A stretch of DNA of 64,000 nucleotides from Diphasiastrum complanatum. Lineage: Eukaryota > Streptophyta > Lycopodiopsida > Lycopodiales > Lycopodiaceae. Of this stretch, positions 11,178 through 23,037 are shown one piece after another (position 1 is the stretch's first letter; each line of letters starts with the position of its first letter). Made by a program: the position numbers and the translations under genes. The stretch covers positions 10,319,806 to 10,383,805 of the forward strand of contig CM055092.1 in NCBI GenBank assembly GCA_029204225.1, given 5' to 3'. The notes below the pieces were generated by a model. The model saw only the letters and a program-made list of their open reading frames with translations, had not been told where the DNA came from and did not search any database.

Positions 11178-11452
11178 GAGTTAGAATTAAAGTAGAATCA
11201 CTATGTTACTGTACTGTGGGTCCTATCAGTGGATAAGGATCAGTTGGCCTTGCCACCAGGCAAGTCGACGGGACACGCGTCCCGCCAACGACAACCTGGG
11301 TCATGCATGGGTTGCCTGAGTGAACAACTATATGTATAGTGTGATTTCATTTTGTAAAATACAGTTGCTATGTGAGCTTGCTGTGGAAAGTGTTTTCTGT
11401 CTGTGTTACTGTGTAGCATAATCTGCGTTCCTGTGCAAAGCAAAATTCTAAG
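11178..11452 (+). repeat. 3' LTR of element A
   Basis: Partner of 5418-5691, about 94% identical by eye. It ends ATTCTAAG directly before the TGAGG target duplication at 11453-11457. Confidence 0.85.
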
Positions 11453-11852
11453 TGAGGGCCCATCTCATGGAACAACTGAAAGCAAAAATGTATTTCATTG
11501 TCCTCTACAGAGTTCGAATATGTTGCAACCACTTAATGATGGAGATCATTTGGCTCAAAAGATTACTCAAGGACCTAAATTTTAGCATATCAGACCAATT
11601 ATACCCATTGTGAGAATCATAGTTGCATAGCCTTTTTAGAACCCATGACTTACACTAGAACTAAGCATATTGAAGTTCGATTTCATTTTCTTAGAGAGAA
11701 AGTCTAGAGTAAAGACGTTAAATTAAGTTATTGTCACACCGATAGTATGTTGGCTAATATTCTAACCAACCAATTGTCAAGATATAAACATGCTAACATA
11801 GTTAGTATGTCAAACTCTCATTCAGGTGCCTAGCAGTAAGCTTAAGGAGGAG
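11453..11852 (+). pseudogene. Copia element B, RNase H, right part
   Basis: Continuation of the RNase H of element B after the element A insertion. GPISWN and then CISLSSTEFEYVA appear first (11456-11530), followed by THTK-type TRTKHIEVRFHFLREKV and a degraded ADIxTNQL segment at about 11755. Stops and small indels are present. A polypurine run AAGGAGGAG at 11844-11852 closes the element. Confidence 0.85.
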
Positions 11853-12010
11853 TGTTGGAGTTTATTATTACTCCTTCATCTACATTCATCTTCTGAATAC
11901 TCCTGTACAATGTAAATATCCACTCTCTACAATAGTATGCAAAAATGAACTATTATTCGAGACAGTCTGTAGTTTTACACAGACATTTGAAAAGTATGTA
12001 GAAATAAACG
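11853..12010 (+). repeat. 3' LTR of element B (partial or right end unclear)
   Basis: TGTTGGAGTT follows the polypurine run directly, the normal start of a copia 3' LTR. No second copy exists in the window, since the left end of element B is missing, so the right end cannot be fixed; about 12010 is a guess. Confidence 0.55.
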
Positions 12011-12904
12011 GTTATTCGAAGTGGTGCCAAGATCGACTCGACACTCGAACAAATATTCAAGTTCAAGTCTCACGACTCGACAAGTCAACTGGTCAACTCA
12101 ACTCGACTCAAACTCAAAATTCGACACTTTTGACTATGGAATGGTACCACTCTTCCTATGCTGAATTCAATACAAACTATGCCACCGTTCAAACATGCTA
12201 TTATACAATGACTGCTCAGTTCATGTCTATTTTTTGTACAATTTACACTAAACAATTCAACCTAATCTTATCTGATTCCTCAGAATCGGAGATCTCAGAG
12301 AGAGTGAGAGCAATTCAAAAAGTAGAGATATTGTTTTAGTCTATAATTAGCATTGTAGGCCCACAACATATAGCGCATCAATATAGTGAACCATTTTTGG
12401 GCACAAGATTATTCATTATCTAATCGATGTTATCACCATAGTTGCTATACAAAATCTCTATTTTCTTTATGTATGTTAGTATTGTCGAATGCTTTTTAAT
12501 TATTTCTCTTTTTGTTACTGATACTTGCTCCAATGACTCAGGTAGAATATCCGATTTGAAGAATGCATGGCTACCACAAATGTCTAACCATTTTGCTCTC
12601 TTCGTGGATGTCCTGGACACCTACCCAGATATTCTACCAATCAAAAGAATGATCTAAGTAATCATCCAAGTTTTGTAATTCGATTCAATCCTTTATAATT
12701 TTCATTGTTTTTCTTTGCTTGGTGATTGTTGGGCTCGATCAGCACCCAATAGGGTGGGTGTTCGAGACTTTCACCAACAACATCATTATCACATCAATTG
12801 AACTAGGGGTGCCTACCTCTAACCTCTGACCTTGATGACCTAGACTTAAGTTGCATTTTTTTTGTTTGTTTATGAAATCTTGGAGTGATCCTCATTTGTT
12901 CTAT
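12011..12904. other. Gene-free stretch with an ACTCGA-rich segment
   Basis: Positions 12030-12120 are built from irregular GACTCGA/CAACTCGACTC words. The rest is AT-rich; short open frames on both strands at 12420-12657 overlap each other and show no domain. Confidence 0.4.
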
Positions 12905-13705
12905 GTTATTATCATATCATTTGAACTAGGACCTACCTCCAACATGTCGCCTTTGTCCTATGCTTAGGTTAGTTTTTGAGCAAAATTTGAAAAACCTTAT
13001 AGTAATTATCCCATATTTTCTTCCATAAAGATGCTTGTTTTGATTTTTTAATCTCATATTCGTACTTATTGGTTCTTAAGCATTTTCATTCTTTCAAAAA
13101 GTGTTGCACCCAAAAATTTCAAAAAAATTGCCAGCTTGATTCTCTCAAACATTGCTTCCTAATGTACTTTAAGTTTTGCAACTTCAAGTGTAGTTATAAA
13201 TAGCTATATTTGAAAGCTTTCTCAATTTCCTTAGTAATATTTTTTGATTTATTTCAAAAGTTTCTTTGCACATTTGAAGTTCCCCACTTTGATTAAGGGT
13301 TGGACGTTTGTGTGTCATAAGAGTTTGTATATTATCTCTTTGGAACTCCTAGTCAAATTTAAGGGTAATGTTTGTACATATACCTAAGCAAAGTCAGAGG
13401 TAGAGTTAGAAGGGGAGGAGATCACTTGGTGAGAAGTCCTACCAAAGAATAAAATAAAAAATACATAGGACCAAGAAGAAAGACAAAAAGAACATGCGGG
13501 CATGTGAGCTGGAAGTAGAATCAGAAAGGTAAGAAGAGAAGTATAAAGAGAATGGAACACCTAGAAATTTGGGAGGGAAGCCAAACAAGAGAGGCGATGA
13601 GATCTAAAAAAGAAAGGAAAGGTGGGCCTCACAATGAGGACGAATATTATTGTCCCATGAAGAATTTGCAACCATAATTAGTAAGACCCATTTATTCTCC
13701 TATGC
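12905..13705 (+). repeat. Old direct repeat, left copy (~0.8 kb)
   Basis: Matches 16965-17870 in the same orientation with obvious divergence and indels. Shared landmarks in order: CCTACCTCCAA, TCCATAAAGATGC, AACATTGCTTCC, TTTCTCAATTTCCTT, TTTGTACATATACCTAAGCAAAG, ACCAAGAAGAAAGACAAAA, GATGAGATCTAAAAA and GGTGGGCCTCA. The pair could be ancient LTRs of a ~5-kb element or a segmental duplication. Confidence 0.7.
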
Positions 13706-16560
13706 CCATTCGGAGGGCTTAGGATTGTATATTTGTGGCATTGGGACATAGAGTAGTGCCAAATTATGTGCCCAATGCACATGGGATGCGGTAGTGCATG
13801 CCAAGCAAGAAGCACTAGTTTCAATATTAAAGCATGTTCATCCTTCTGATAAAAACTCTCTATAGTGCTAGTTGAAAATTTTGAGCCTCGTAATTTACAC
13901 AAGCTTTTGGTATCTTGCTCTTAAAGATTTTCTTTTGGAACATATAAAAGTGACTATATTGATGTCAACAAAATACAAAAAATTTCTTGAGGAAAAAGAA
14001 TTGGGCTAAAAAGATAAGAAGTGGGTCGAGCCTAATTGATAAATTCAAGGTGATTCTTGATAGTAACCACTATTAGAGACAAACAAAAGAAAGAAAATTT
14101 GAAGAGCCAAAGGTTCATGTCATGTTGTGCCCAAATTTACATCTAACTTCTCTTGGAATCTGAGACACTTTAAATGTCAAATAACTTAGAAACCATGAGC
14201 TGGAACCAATAAAACTGTACATGAAACCATTTCACCACATTTACACATGCCTCTAATCTCTCTTTGAAGCATCCAACACCTCCATTCATGATTACATCTA
14301 ACCAGATTGTCCCCCCACCATAGCCTAGTTGGATAAAATTGTTTTTTCCATACTGAATTTTGGATCAAGATGCTACATGTGCCAATGGAGACACAACCTT
14401 GAATCGATGTCTGCCTTTCTCTTGACTATTGGTTTTCAAAAAGGCAAGAGGAAAAAAGTTCTTGCTTTCTAAATAATATCTTGTTTCTCTATGGTATTGT
14501 TGGAGAGAAATCCAAGAGAAAGTTGTTCACAACAAGTATTTCTTAAAGCCTTTTGTGTAAAAAATATTCTCCATTCACAAGTGCTTACGATGTTGGACTT
14601 CATTTGAAACGGGTTATTGTAATCATTGTTGCTTCTAATATGTTGTGTCTGAAACAAGCTTGCCCACTAACTTACACAATTGAGATAGCCTCAAGTTGCA
14701 AAACATAAACCAATGTAAAAATAATGGGGATCTTCTCAGTTTATCCCATCATCAATCCATTTCATATTTAAGTTGCTAATTAAGGCTAAGACCATTAACT
14801 TTATGATTGTTCATGTATTCTAACTAGATTGTTCATGTCAACACAATGACACTAAGAAGCATCCAAGTGTGAGAGGAAAGTGGCCAGCTCATGGCTTCAT
14901 AATCTTCTTTCAATTTTGGAAGGTTTTTGTTTTGAGATCATTCCAAAATTATTTGTACAAAGCAAAATAAGGACTTATTCTGGGGTCCCTTATGCTAATC
15001 TTCAAGTAATTTGCAAACCAAACACTTTTCCATCATGCAATGTGCTTGTTGTCACTTAAACTACTAACCTTACACGTTGATGAATCCTAGTCCTCAAATG
15101 GTTCTAATACTAAGCCTTTTTGCATTTGCAATATGCCTTTTGGGCTTAAACTATTCACCTTCCATGATGGTACATGGGGTTCTTTCTCATGCATTGTCTT
15201 TAGCCAAAACTTTAATTGGAAATAGCTCTTCAATGGATTGCAATTGTCTATGCATCATAGTTACTTATCCATATGGATTAATCTTTCAAAGACCCTTTGG
15301 ATCCTTTGCTAGAAATTATTAAAGATGTTGCTATTGCCATTTGGTGTCGATACTGGAGAGTATCCCAAAAGCTTGAAACATAACCACTTTGAGTTGATTA
15401 AAAAATCAAAATATCTAGAGTCGTTGGAATTGTGATGATAGTGAGCTTTTATGTTTTGGATGCCATTGTTTGCTCTCGAATTGATGCTTCCAACATTGCT
15501 GCCATGTTGTGGAACTACATCACCAGTTTAGGCACAATTGTTGATCAGTATGCAAGTTGGAAAAAATTAGAATCATTGCAAATCGTAGGACAAGCAAATA
15601 AGTTATTGTTAGGCAAGCAACTCAAAACACAAAAAAATCACTATTGTTTATCCCAAAAAGTGAGAATAATACCCATTGTGACAAACATTTCAGATTGTCT
15701 AGCAAATCTATGGCTGATAAACAAAACCTTTGACCAGTCACTAACCTTAAAGCCACAACCTCTTACACAAGCTTTGACGCATTTCTGCCCATTCACCATA
15801 CATTTTTGTCAACCAAATATAGATTTACATATGATAGGGAAGCATCTTCAACTTGTTCCTACTTGATTTGGATCAAACATCCTCTTTGTTCTAGAACTCA
15901 TTTCCATCTAAAAGGACCTAAGCTTACAATAGCACCTGAAAAAGAATTTTTTGCTAGTTTTGTTGAGAGGGACAATGAAGTACCCGAGAGTTTGATGGCT
16001 CTCCAGGAGATCTATCAAGTAATGCTGTCCACTGAAAGAATTTTCCCTCAACAATAGGATCCTTGTAGCAAAGCTCTCTACATACTTCTTTACCTATAAA
16101 CAAGGATGAGAAATAAAAAACTAAGCATTCATTAGAATATACACAACAATTGGATTGAGTACTTTTTTGGCTGTTGGAAAATCTGGACATACAATTTTTC
16201 CAATTGTCTTGTTTGCAGCCCTTCTTGCAATACACCCTCCCTGTTATATAAAAATAGAAAAAAGTTAGAGGGGAAGAACCCACATCAATAATGAAAACTA
16301 GAATTGTTATGTGAGGTAAAAGTTACAAATGAGAGGTAAGAGTGGAAAAACAAGACAATTAATTACATGGTATGTCACAGAAAGACTCATAGCACTGTAC
16401 ACAACAAGCATTGCAACTAGTGCCTTGTTTTTGGGGTTGGGGATGTCTCATGATTACAGTACTTGTTGCCATCCTTGTTGCTAACTTTGTCAAGCCTTTC
16501 CAGACTTCGAAAGCCAACTTCTACAATGTGATCCACTTATATTTTCTCTTCCTCCCTATT
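13706..16560. other. Unassigned region between the direct repeats
   Basis: About 2.9 kb with no recognised transposon protein. Open frames of 81, 144 and 83 codons lie on the plus strand at 15077-16057, and one of 109 codons on the minus strand at 15954-16283, but none has a known motif. A possible last exon on the minus strand at 16121-16240 is listed separately. If the flanking repeats are LTRs, this would be a decayed internal region. Confidence 0.35.
16121..16240 (-). CDS. Possible terminal exon of an unidentified gene
   Basis: On the minus strand a clean acceptor-like sequence (TATATAACAG) ends at 16241. It is followed by exactly 40 codons ending in TAG at 16121-16123. The reading is rich in Lys/Arg (GGCIARRAANKTIGK at its start) and ends VVYILMNA. 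It looks protein-like, but I do not recognise it, the phase is assumed, and upstream exons could not be found between here and the microsatellite at 16579. It could be chance. Confidence 0.2.
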   Translation of the reverse strand, partial: GGCIARRAANKTIGKIVCPDFPTAKKVLNPIVVYILMNA

Positions 16561-16576
16561 ATTTTTCTTTATATGA

Positions 16577-16684
<108 letters not shown>

Positions 16685-16964
16685 CCTTGTGGGGTCCTTG
16701 ATTGTGAAAGAAGTTCAAATTGTTTTCTTTGGGTTTGCGATGATGCTCAAACCAAAGTTGAGGGCCATTCTTCTTCTTGGAATTCTCAACCTTGTTAATG
16801 CTTTAACAAAAGTTATAGGTGTCTATCGAGATCCCTTGACTCTTGGACAATGTTTAAAGGCTACCCTTCAAGGTTGTCACCTATTTTTCAAGGTTGACTA
16901 TGTTGTTTGTGATTTGCCCTTCGTTATCTTTTGCCTTGTCCTTTGAGGCTGACATGTTGAACCT

Positions 16965-17870
16965 ACTAGTAATCCTTATTTGTGCTATTCCAATATCACA
17001 TCAGTGTGGGCCTACCTCCAAAGTGTAGCCTCAATGTCCTACACTTAGGTTTCTTCTTGAGCATAATAGGAAAATTGTATGATAGTTTTTTCAAAATTTT
17101 CTCCATAAAGATGCATGTGTCAATTTTTTAGTCACATAATCAAAATTATTGTATACCTACTTTCAATCGTTGTATGTAGCCAAATTTTCAAAACGTTGCT
17201 AGTTTCATTCTTATAAAATGTCTACTTTTCCTTTCAAACATTGCTTCCCAAGGTACTTTCTTGAGGTTTTCACAGTGCTAAATTTTCATAGGCATTCTTG
17301 CCCACAAAAATGAGATGTACAAATATTAATAGCCATTTTGAAAAAATTTCTCAATTTCCTTTGTAAAATATATTAAGGTTTTCAAAGGGCCTTTACTATC
17401 ATAGGCATGTTTCAATATTGGGGTGTCCCAGTGACATGCTCTGAAACCTACAAGGCTAGCAATAATGCCCCTCCAATAAAAAGTGACTATAATGTCTCCT
17501 TGAGAAAAATCTAGGGCCAATGTTTGTACATATACCTAAGCAAAGTTTGAGGTAGAGTTAGGAAGGGAGGAGGTCACTTAGTGAAGAGTCCAAACAAAGA
17601 ATAAAATTGGAAATACATAGAACCAAGAAGAAAGACAAAAGGAACATGGCCATGTGAGACTAGAGAAGCAAAATTAGAAAGGTGAGAAGAGAGTCTCAAA
17701 GACAATAGGACACTTGGACACATTAGAGGAAAGCCAAATAAGATACGCGATGAGATCTAAAAATGAAAAGCCTAGGTGGGCCTCATAGGCAGAATATGAT
17801 TATCCCATGAAGCATTTGCAACTAATTCCATGAACATTAATGAGTAGAAACCCATTAACTCTCCTATGTG
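16965..17870 (+). repeat. Old direct repeat, right copy (~0.9 kb)
   Basis: Partner of 12905-13705. Homology stops at about CTCCTATG in both copies (13705 and 17870). The copy is longer because of an insertion around 17390-17510. No terminal TG...CA or target duplication could be fixed. Confidence 0.7.
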
Positions 17871-18240
17871 TGAGAGATTTCAACTAGTTTAGTCTAGTTT
17901 AGTCATATTTTGGTAAATTGTCAATATAAGGTCAAAACTCATTTTAGACTTACAGATAAACTTTTTGAAGTTATATTAGTTTAAAATACATTCAATAAAC
18001 ACTTTTTGAAAGTGTCGGAAAGTTGGTAGTCTAGTTTGAGAGAGATTCAAATTTGAACTTTGGGTACATTGAATCTAGTCCCAAAATAGTAGGGTTTTTT
18101 ATATTGGAGAGAAAGCCAAGTGGCAAAATAGGGTTTGGACCTGCTATATTAACTTGTGGAAAAATGGATCTTCTATCTTCTTGATGGGATATAAAATGAC
18201 CCCTAAACAAGTTATCGATGCGAAGAAAATGATAAAGGAA
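17871..18240. other. Gene-free AT-rich stretch
   Basis: Nothing recognisable on either strand. Confidence 0.5.
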
Positions 18241-18486
18241 TCAGTCTATATCTCGATTACAGTTCAAACTAACATGAATTCTTGAGACTGATTGATCGTA
18301 GAGACCAAGCCAATCAATTGTTCGAAAGCTTTCGGGTCCTTCAGTCCAAGTAAAAGGTTCGTCCTCCTTCAAAAGTCTCACTAATGGAGAGATGAGGGAA
18401 GAGTAGTTGCTAAGAAACTTCCTATAATAACCCGCTCTTCCTAGGAAATATCGTAACTCATTTGTAGTGGTGGGGGGTACCATCAC
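18241..18486 (-). pseudogene. Ty3/gypsy RT/RNase H connection fragment
   Basis: On the minus strand this reads PPTTTNELRYFLGRAGYYRKFLSNYS..., the segment that in Ty3/gypsy pol follows the RT thumb. ISPLVRLLKEDEPFTWTE comes next, as at the start of the RNase H domain. After about 35 further residues the similarity ends. Neither the RT active site nor the RNase H catalytic residues are included. It is an isolated fragment, unrelated in position to the gypsy RT piece at 1-260. Confidence 0.85.
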
Positions 18487-19060
18487 TTTCGGTCAGTCAA
18501 AATCATATGGATTGAGCAATGGTTATCAGCATTTCCCTTATACCTTGTTCGTTAGAATTTCTTAATAATAGAAACAAGTATTTACAAAGTTCAGTTCGTG
18601 TTCCGCAATTAGACAACAACATTGCAGTTCTTATAGTTCTCGAACAACACCTCACACTACTGTGTGTTCATAGTCAAGATCCTAAAGCGTTAACAAATGA
18701 GATGTAAGTTTAGTGTTTCCCTGTATGTGGCTATTTTGGCCTTGCAAATGCCAAGCACTCAGCTTACCAAACAACTGCCAAACTTGCAACAACCGGCTTG
18801 TTTCCGGGATTTGGATAGTTATGTTATTATTAGCACAATGATATTATAAGCCCGAAGTCTTCTTATGAGTGCAGCACAAGTCTTGGCAACGTTTATAGAT
18901 TTAAATGCAACGATGGACAAATAGAATAGGGTACCACAGATTGCAAATGGACCGTAGGTAGAGTTATGGATAGGTTTTTTTTTTCTTACGTAATGCCTTG
19001 TGCTCAGGTGTCCTTTGTATTTTGGGACCACCTCCAGGAGCATAATGTCCATCCAATTTT
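18487..19060. other. No recognised feature
   Basis: AT-rich sequence with short chance open frames on both strands; nothing could be assigned. Confidence 0.4.
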
Positions 19061-19077
19061 CTCTCTCCTAGGAATCT

Positions 19078-19160
19078 ATCATTCTCTCTCCTCTCTCCGG
19101 TGGAATGCACGTTCTCTCTCCGGTGGATTGCACGTTCTCTCTCCTCTCTCCGGTGGAATG
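19078..19160 (+). repeat. Tandem CTCTCTCCGGTGGA repeats
   Basis: Three copies of CTCTCTCCGGTGGA(A/T)TGCACGTT or a close variant lie in tandem, separated by CTCTCTC runs. Unit length is 23-32 bp. Confidence 0.75.
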
Positions 19161-19273
19161 TGCATGTGCTATGTGGCAGCCCGTCATTGGCTGTCCACAT
19201 CCACATTCCACCACAAACGTAAAAAAATTTGAGAAAAAAAAAACGGCAAAAATCCGAAAAAAAAAAAAACAGG

Positions 19274-19302
19274 TCCACACGTACGGCCGTACCGTACGGC
19301 CA
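19274..19302. repeat. Palindromes around GTACGGCC
   Basis: GTACGGCCGTAC is a perfect 12-bp palindrome. It overlaps GGCCGTAC-C-GTACGGCC, two perfect 8-bp arms around one base. The cluster lies between two A-rich runs. Confidence 0.8.
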
Positions 19303-19349
19303 AAAAAGAAAAAAAAAAAAAAAACCTTCGCACAATGGCACTACGTAGG

Positions 19350-19442
19350 GGAAGGCCCGAAGCCCTCGGGCCTTCCTTGCTAGTCGGGGCCTGCCCTCGG
19401 GCTCCCGCCCTCGGGCAAGGGCCCTCCCAGCAAGGAAGGCCC
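19350..19442. repeat. GC-rich nested hairpins; candidate Helitron-like 3' end
   Basis: Arms 19350-19360 (GGAAGGCCCGA) and 19366-19376 form a perfect 11-bp stem with a 5-base loop. Three bases later comes CTAG at 19380-19383 followed by T, the form expected of a Helitron 3' end. The second arm also pairs with 19429-19442 (AGCAAGGAAGGCCC), giving an alternative 14-bp stem around a GC-rich loop. No convincing 5' TC end or Rep/helicase gene was found, so the Helitron reading is tentative. Confidence 0.4.
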
Positions 19443-19930
19443 TCAGAGCCTTCCCCCCCTCCCCATAAACAGGGTTAGAGATTGATGCTGATGGGGGAAC
19501 GCATTAAATGGCCACAAATAGGACACACGTAAGGAAGGTAGTAGTAGGTCACAGACAGGGAAGAGAGTGATGGCTGTTGGTGAGGGAGTGAGCCACAGCA
19601 AGGTCGTAGAAAGTTTGGGTACCAGGGCAGCGGAGGGGGCCGCAGGCAGGGCAGATGGCCAAACCCGTAGGCAGAGGTAGCGATAGGCTGTTGGTGAGGG
19701 TGCAAATTCAGGGGTAACGATGGACAGGTGGAGGAGGGCCGCAAGCAGGCTGGTGTGTTGGTCACAAGTTAGAAAAGACAAACCCACAGGCAGATAGGTA
19801 AGGGATACGAGCAGATCAGGTATGAAGATCAGGCACAGCCCACGCAGGTAGATAACAGGGCTTTGTAACAAGTCCGAGGTGCAGACAAACCTGCAAGCAA
19901 ATGAAACCGCCCACAGAATGGTCGTTGGAT
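19443..19930. other. GC-richer island, no gene recognised
   Basis: The plus strand is purine-rich with repeated CAGGCAG/GGTAG words. The minus strand has a 142-codon open frame (19443-19871) rich in Leu, Pro and Ser, without a domain and overlapping another open frame. I see composition bias rather than a gene. Confidence 0.35.
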
Positions 19931-22900
19931 ACCCATGTCCCAGACCTGTGTCTTTGGGGCTACAATATAGCCTCTTGGATAGTGATTTACAGGCTATTTG
20001 ATTCGAACAACTAACTTAGAAGTAGCACTCCCGATTCGGTTAGCTTAGGTGTGGGCCCAAATAGACCACATTCAATCTTATTCTAAATCTTTCCTAAGTC
20101 AATAAGCAATTTTCATCGAGACATCACTATTATTTAGCGAGTATTTGTCTTTTTACAGTTCTCATCAATACATCTATGTTTTACCGACTAGTTTATGCAT
20201 GCATATAAACACAATCCAAGGAACTCATTGTAGATCCACAAGATTAAGTACTTGCACAAAGAAATAATGATCTCACGCAATGATTCACTACATATCATAT
20301 CTTTACAGATTTCACCCGATCTGTAAACAATACTTTTTTAACTGAGAATCCTGTAACCCAGTTAATCTAAGAGAGAATATTACTGAAAGAGTGCTATTTC
20401 AAAAGAATATATTTTTCAAAGCGAATTTCATTCCTTGCATCAACTCCATGGATTCAAGATCAAGTTGATCTCAACTCGCAAGGATCTAGTTTCATCAAAC
20501 CACTTTCTTGTAATAGAACTCACTAGTTTTGATATAAATCGATCGGATTTGTAATTAGCAACTCTTCTACTACAAGAACGTTTTCTAATCTCTCTTCCCT
20601 TTCAACTTCTAGCTAGATTTTAAACACAATCCTTGAAGATTCCCGTAAAATCAAAATATCCTATCGATCCTGATTCTAGAAACAAGTCCTTCATCTCCTC
20701 ATATCACAAATTCCTCTGGAAATCTATGCAATAGATGTTTCTCCTAGATAACTTTCTATTCATCCTACTTCTCCCCCTTTTGATAGGAAACCACATGAGT
20801 TTTCAAGGGGTGCATATCAATCCAGATATGGCCTAGGAGAAGTTTCAAAGAAGAACTTTGAAAAATCTTGAAAGTCAAGAAATGTGTTGCATTAATGTAA
20901 CCAAATTCAGTTGATGTCCCAACACATTTCCCTGAATGACTTATCCAAAGATTTACTTTGTTACCATTATAGAGAATTGACCTGTGTAATTAGAAAAGAA
21001 TTAATTGGATTTTCAAGTAAGAAGAATGATATATTAGAAAACAATTTTATTAACCATTCATGTGACATCATCCAAGGTCAACGACTAATAAAAGTTACCT
21101 TCTAAGGAATCACTTGAAATCGGGATAGCTTGCAAGGTTTCCAATTTTGTAAATTTGAGATATCCATAAGGGTCATGACCAATACCTCAAATTTCGACAA
21201 AACACCCTCATGTGACCAATGGTATTTAGCATCATTCAAGATTTACCTTTGTACTATGGTCAGCACAATCTAGTTAGTTTCAAATCTCCCTTCTGGAATT
21301 GCATGCATCCCATACCACAACTTATTCCTCCAAGAAGACCGTCCACTTCCAAATCAAATCATTCAAGAATCGATACAGATTTTCAAAACCTCTACCTCTC
21401 ACAAATGACTTATGTAACTTTTGAGTCTAATTAATCGATACTATCAAAGTTCTTAGGAATTCCTTCGATGGATAAACCCTATGATATGGGAAGGATATTC
21501 GATGTGGTAGGCGCAGATCTTCCATTTCTACCATGGAATTCAAACATACACCAAAATCACCCATATCAGTTGAGAGATTTGAATAGTTTAGCCTCTTATT
21601 CCATACATCATGATAGGGTTACCACGCATGGTGAATACCCAGACAACAAGGTGGATGTTGGATAGATGTGGTAAGGTGACAACAATACACCCTTATCCTT
21701 GATTTCACATGGGGGATTCGAGGGGTGGTAAGTTTGACTTTACTTTGCCGATCTGGTTTTGTTATATTTTCTTTATTTTTTGGTCAACATTCTATCTTGT
21801 TTTAAAATACCACAAAAAAAAAAAATTGTTTCAGTATGGGATTCGTTATTACTACATGAGAGATTCATAGACACTTTAAACGGTGATCTACAGATATCTC
21901 AGTTGACTTGGCTCCATTCACTCACGCTGCATTGCATCATGTAGGCACAATGTGCTTGGTCATTTGATTGCAAGACCGTTGTCTCATGCATCCATACCCC
22001 TGCATTCTGCATATACTCTGAGTTGCATAGGGCATTACATATTTTCTCCTATGGGCATGATTGTTTGATCAGAAGCATAAAAGAGAGGGTAAGAGAGAAA
22101 AAAGTGGGAACAAAAACAATACAGCGAGCTGGGGAGTGACTCCATCGCCCAAGGGGTAAAGCACAGAAAAAATACATATAAAGGAAGAAAAAGAAAACCG
22201 AAAAAGAGAGAGAAAGAAAGATTGAGAGAAAATTAAAAGAAAAAAAAGGGACTTCAACTATCTCTATCAAATCTCGAACCAATTTGTGAGGACGAGTGAC
22301 GCCTCACACATCCATAAGAGGTGAGGACGATTTTCCTAATTGATTCCATAGACTAGTGGAAAACCAGTACTTCCTAGCATCTTGTGTATTGGATCTTAGG
22401 ACAGTAAGTTGTCCTACATGGACTACTATCAGAATATAGGGCTTGAGAGAAGAGTCAGTACAGAGAGTAGACTAGATGGTTATTCCCTGTTGAATCAGTT
22501 CTTAGAGAGTATAAGTTGAATGTCTAAACAAAAAAAGAATTGGCAATCACCAGTCTGGACCGGTTTCAGAGTTGGGGCACTAAAGCCTCATCGTGCATAC
22601 ATTCACACACACATCAATGACATGGTGTTAGACACAACACTGTTGACTACATCCATATCATCCTATCTCCAATCCTGAGATTTGCATTTGCATATCCCTC
22701 TATGCATTGGTTCAAAAGTGGGCATTGTCTTACATTTGATGGAATTGGGAGCATTTGCCAATTAGGTCATAGGTGGGTTTTTGCAGGTATAAAGACACCA
22801 AATTGTTCAAAGATGCTGCGGTCAAATCCAATCCGGTTGCAGATGGATCCTAAGGGCTAAATCGATGGTCGTTGGGTAGGAAGCTGTTGAAGACATCCTA

Positions 22901-23037
22901 CCAACTCACTGTGGTTAGCATCACCTAGCAAGGGTGTTGAGCCCCCTAAACTTGATCCACCACCAGGAGCTGGTCTGCAAAACCAGAGACTCTGGGTCCG
23001 TCGTATGGGGACCATACTACCCAGTGGTAGTCGCCAT
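19931..23037. other. Unassigned AT-rich region
   Basis: Three kilobases without a recognised protein. A purine-rich stretch at 22075-22260 (GAGAGAAAAAG type) stands out; its opposite strand gives a hydrophobic Phe/Leu/Ser reading that is compositional. GTGGTTAGCATC at about 22915 recurs near 25648 and 26226 inside the gag-only element, which hints that the last part here belongs to a related element. Confidence 0.4.

Larger units (their letters stand above)
5418..11452 (+). mobile_element. Copia element A, complete but dead LTR retrotransposon
   Basis: A 6.0-kb Ty1/copia element with both LTRs, primer site, leader, gag, protease, integrase, RT, RNase H and polypurine tract in the usual order, flanked by a TGAGG duplication. 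It is inserted into the RNase H region of the older element B. The two LTRs differ at about 16 positions plus one indel by eye (roughly 6%), so the insertion is not recent. The polyprotein is broken by at least two frameshifts and several stops, and key residues of the zinc knuckle, protease and integrase are changed. The LTR ends are not the usual TG...CA. Confidence 0.9.

Noticed and set aside
15077-16057. Consecutive plus-strand open frames that might form a host gene
   Set aside because: No motif, no consistent splice sites and no shared frame; AT-rich chance frames of this length are expected.
19443-19871. 142-codon minus-strand open frame
   Set aside because: Low-complexity Leu/Pro/Ser composition from a biased island, overlapping a second equally good frame, no domain.
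22049-22282. Hydrophobic minus-strand open frame resembling a membrane protein
   Set aside because: It is the reverse complement of an A/G-rich tract, so the Phe/Leu/Ser content follows from composition.
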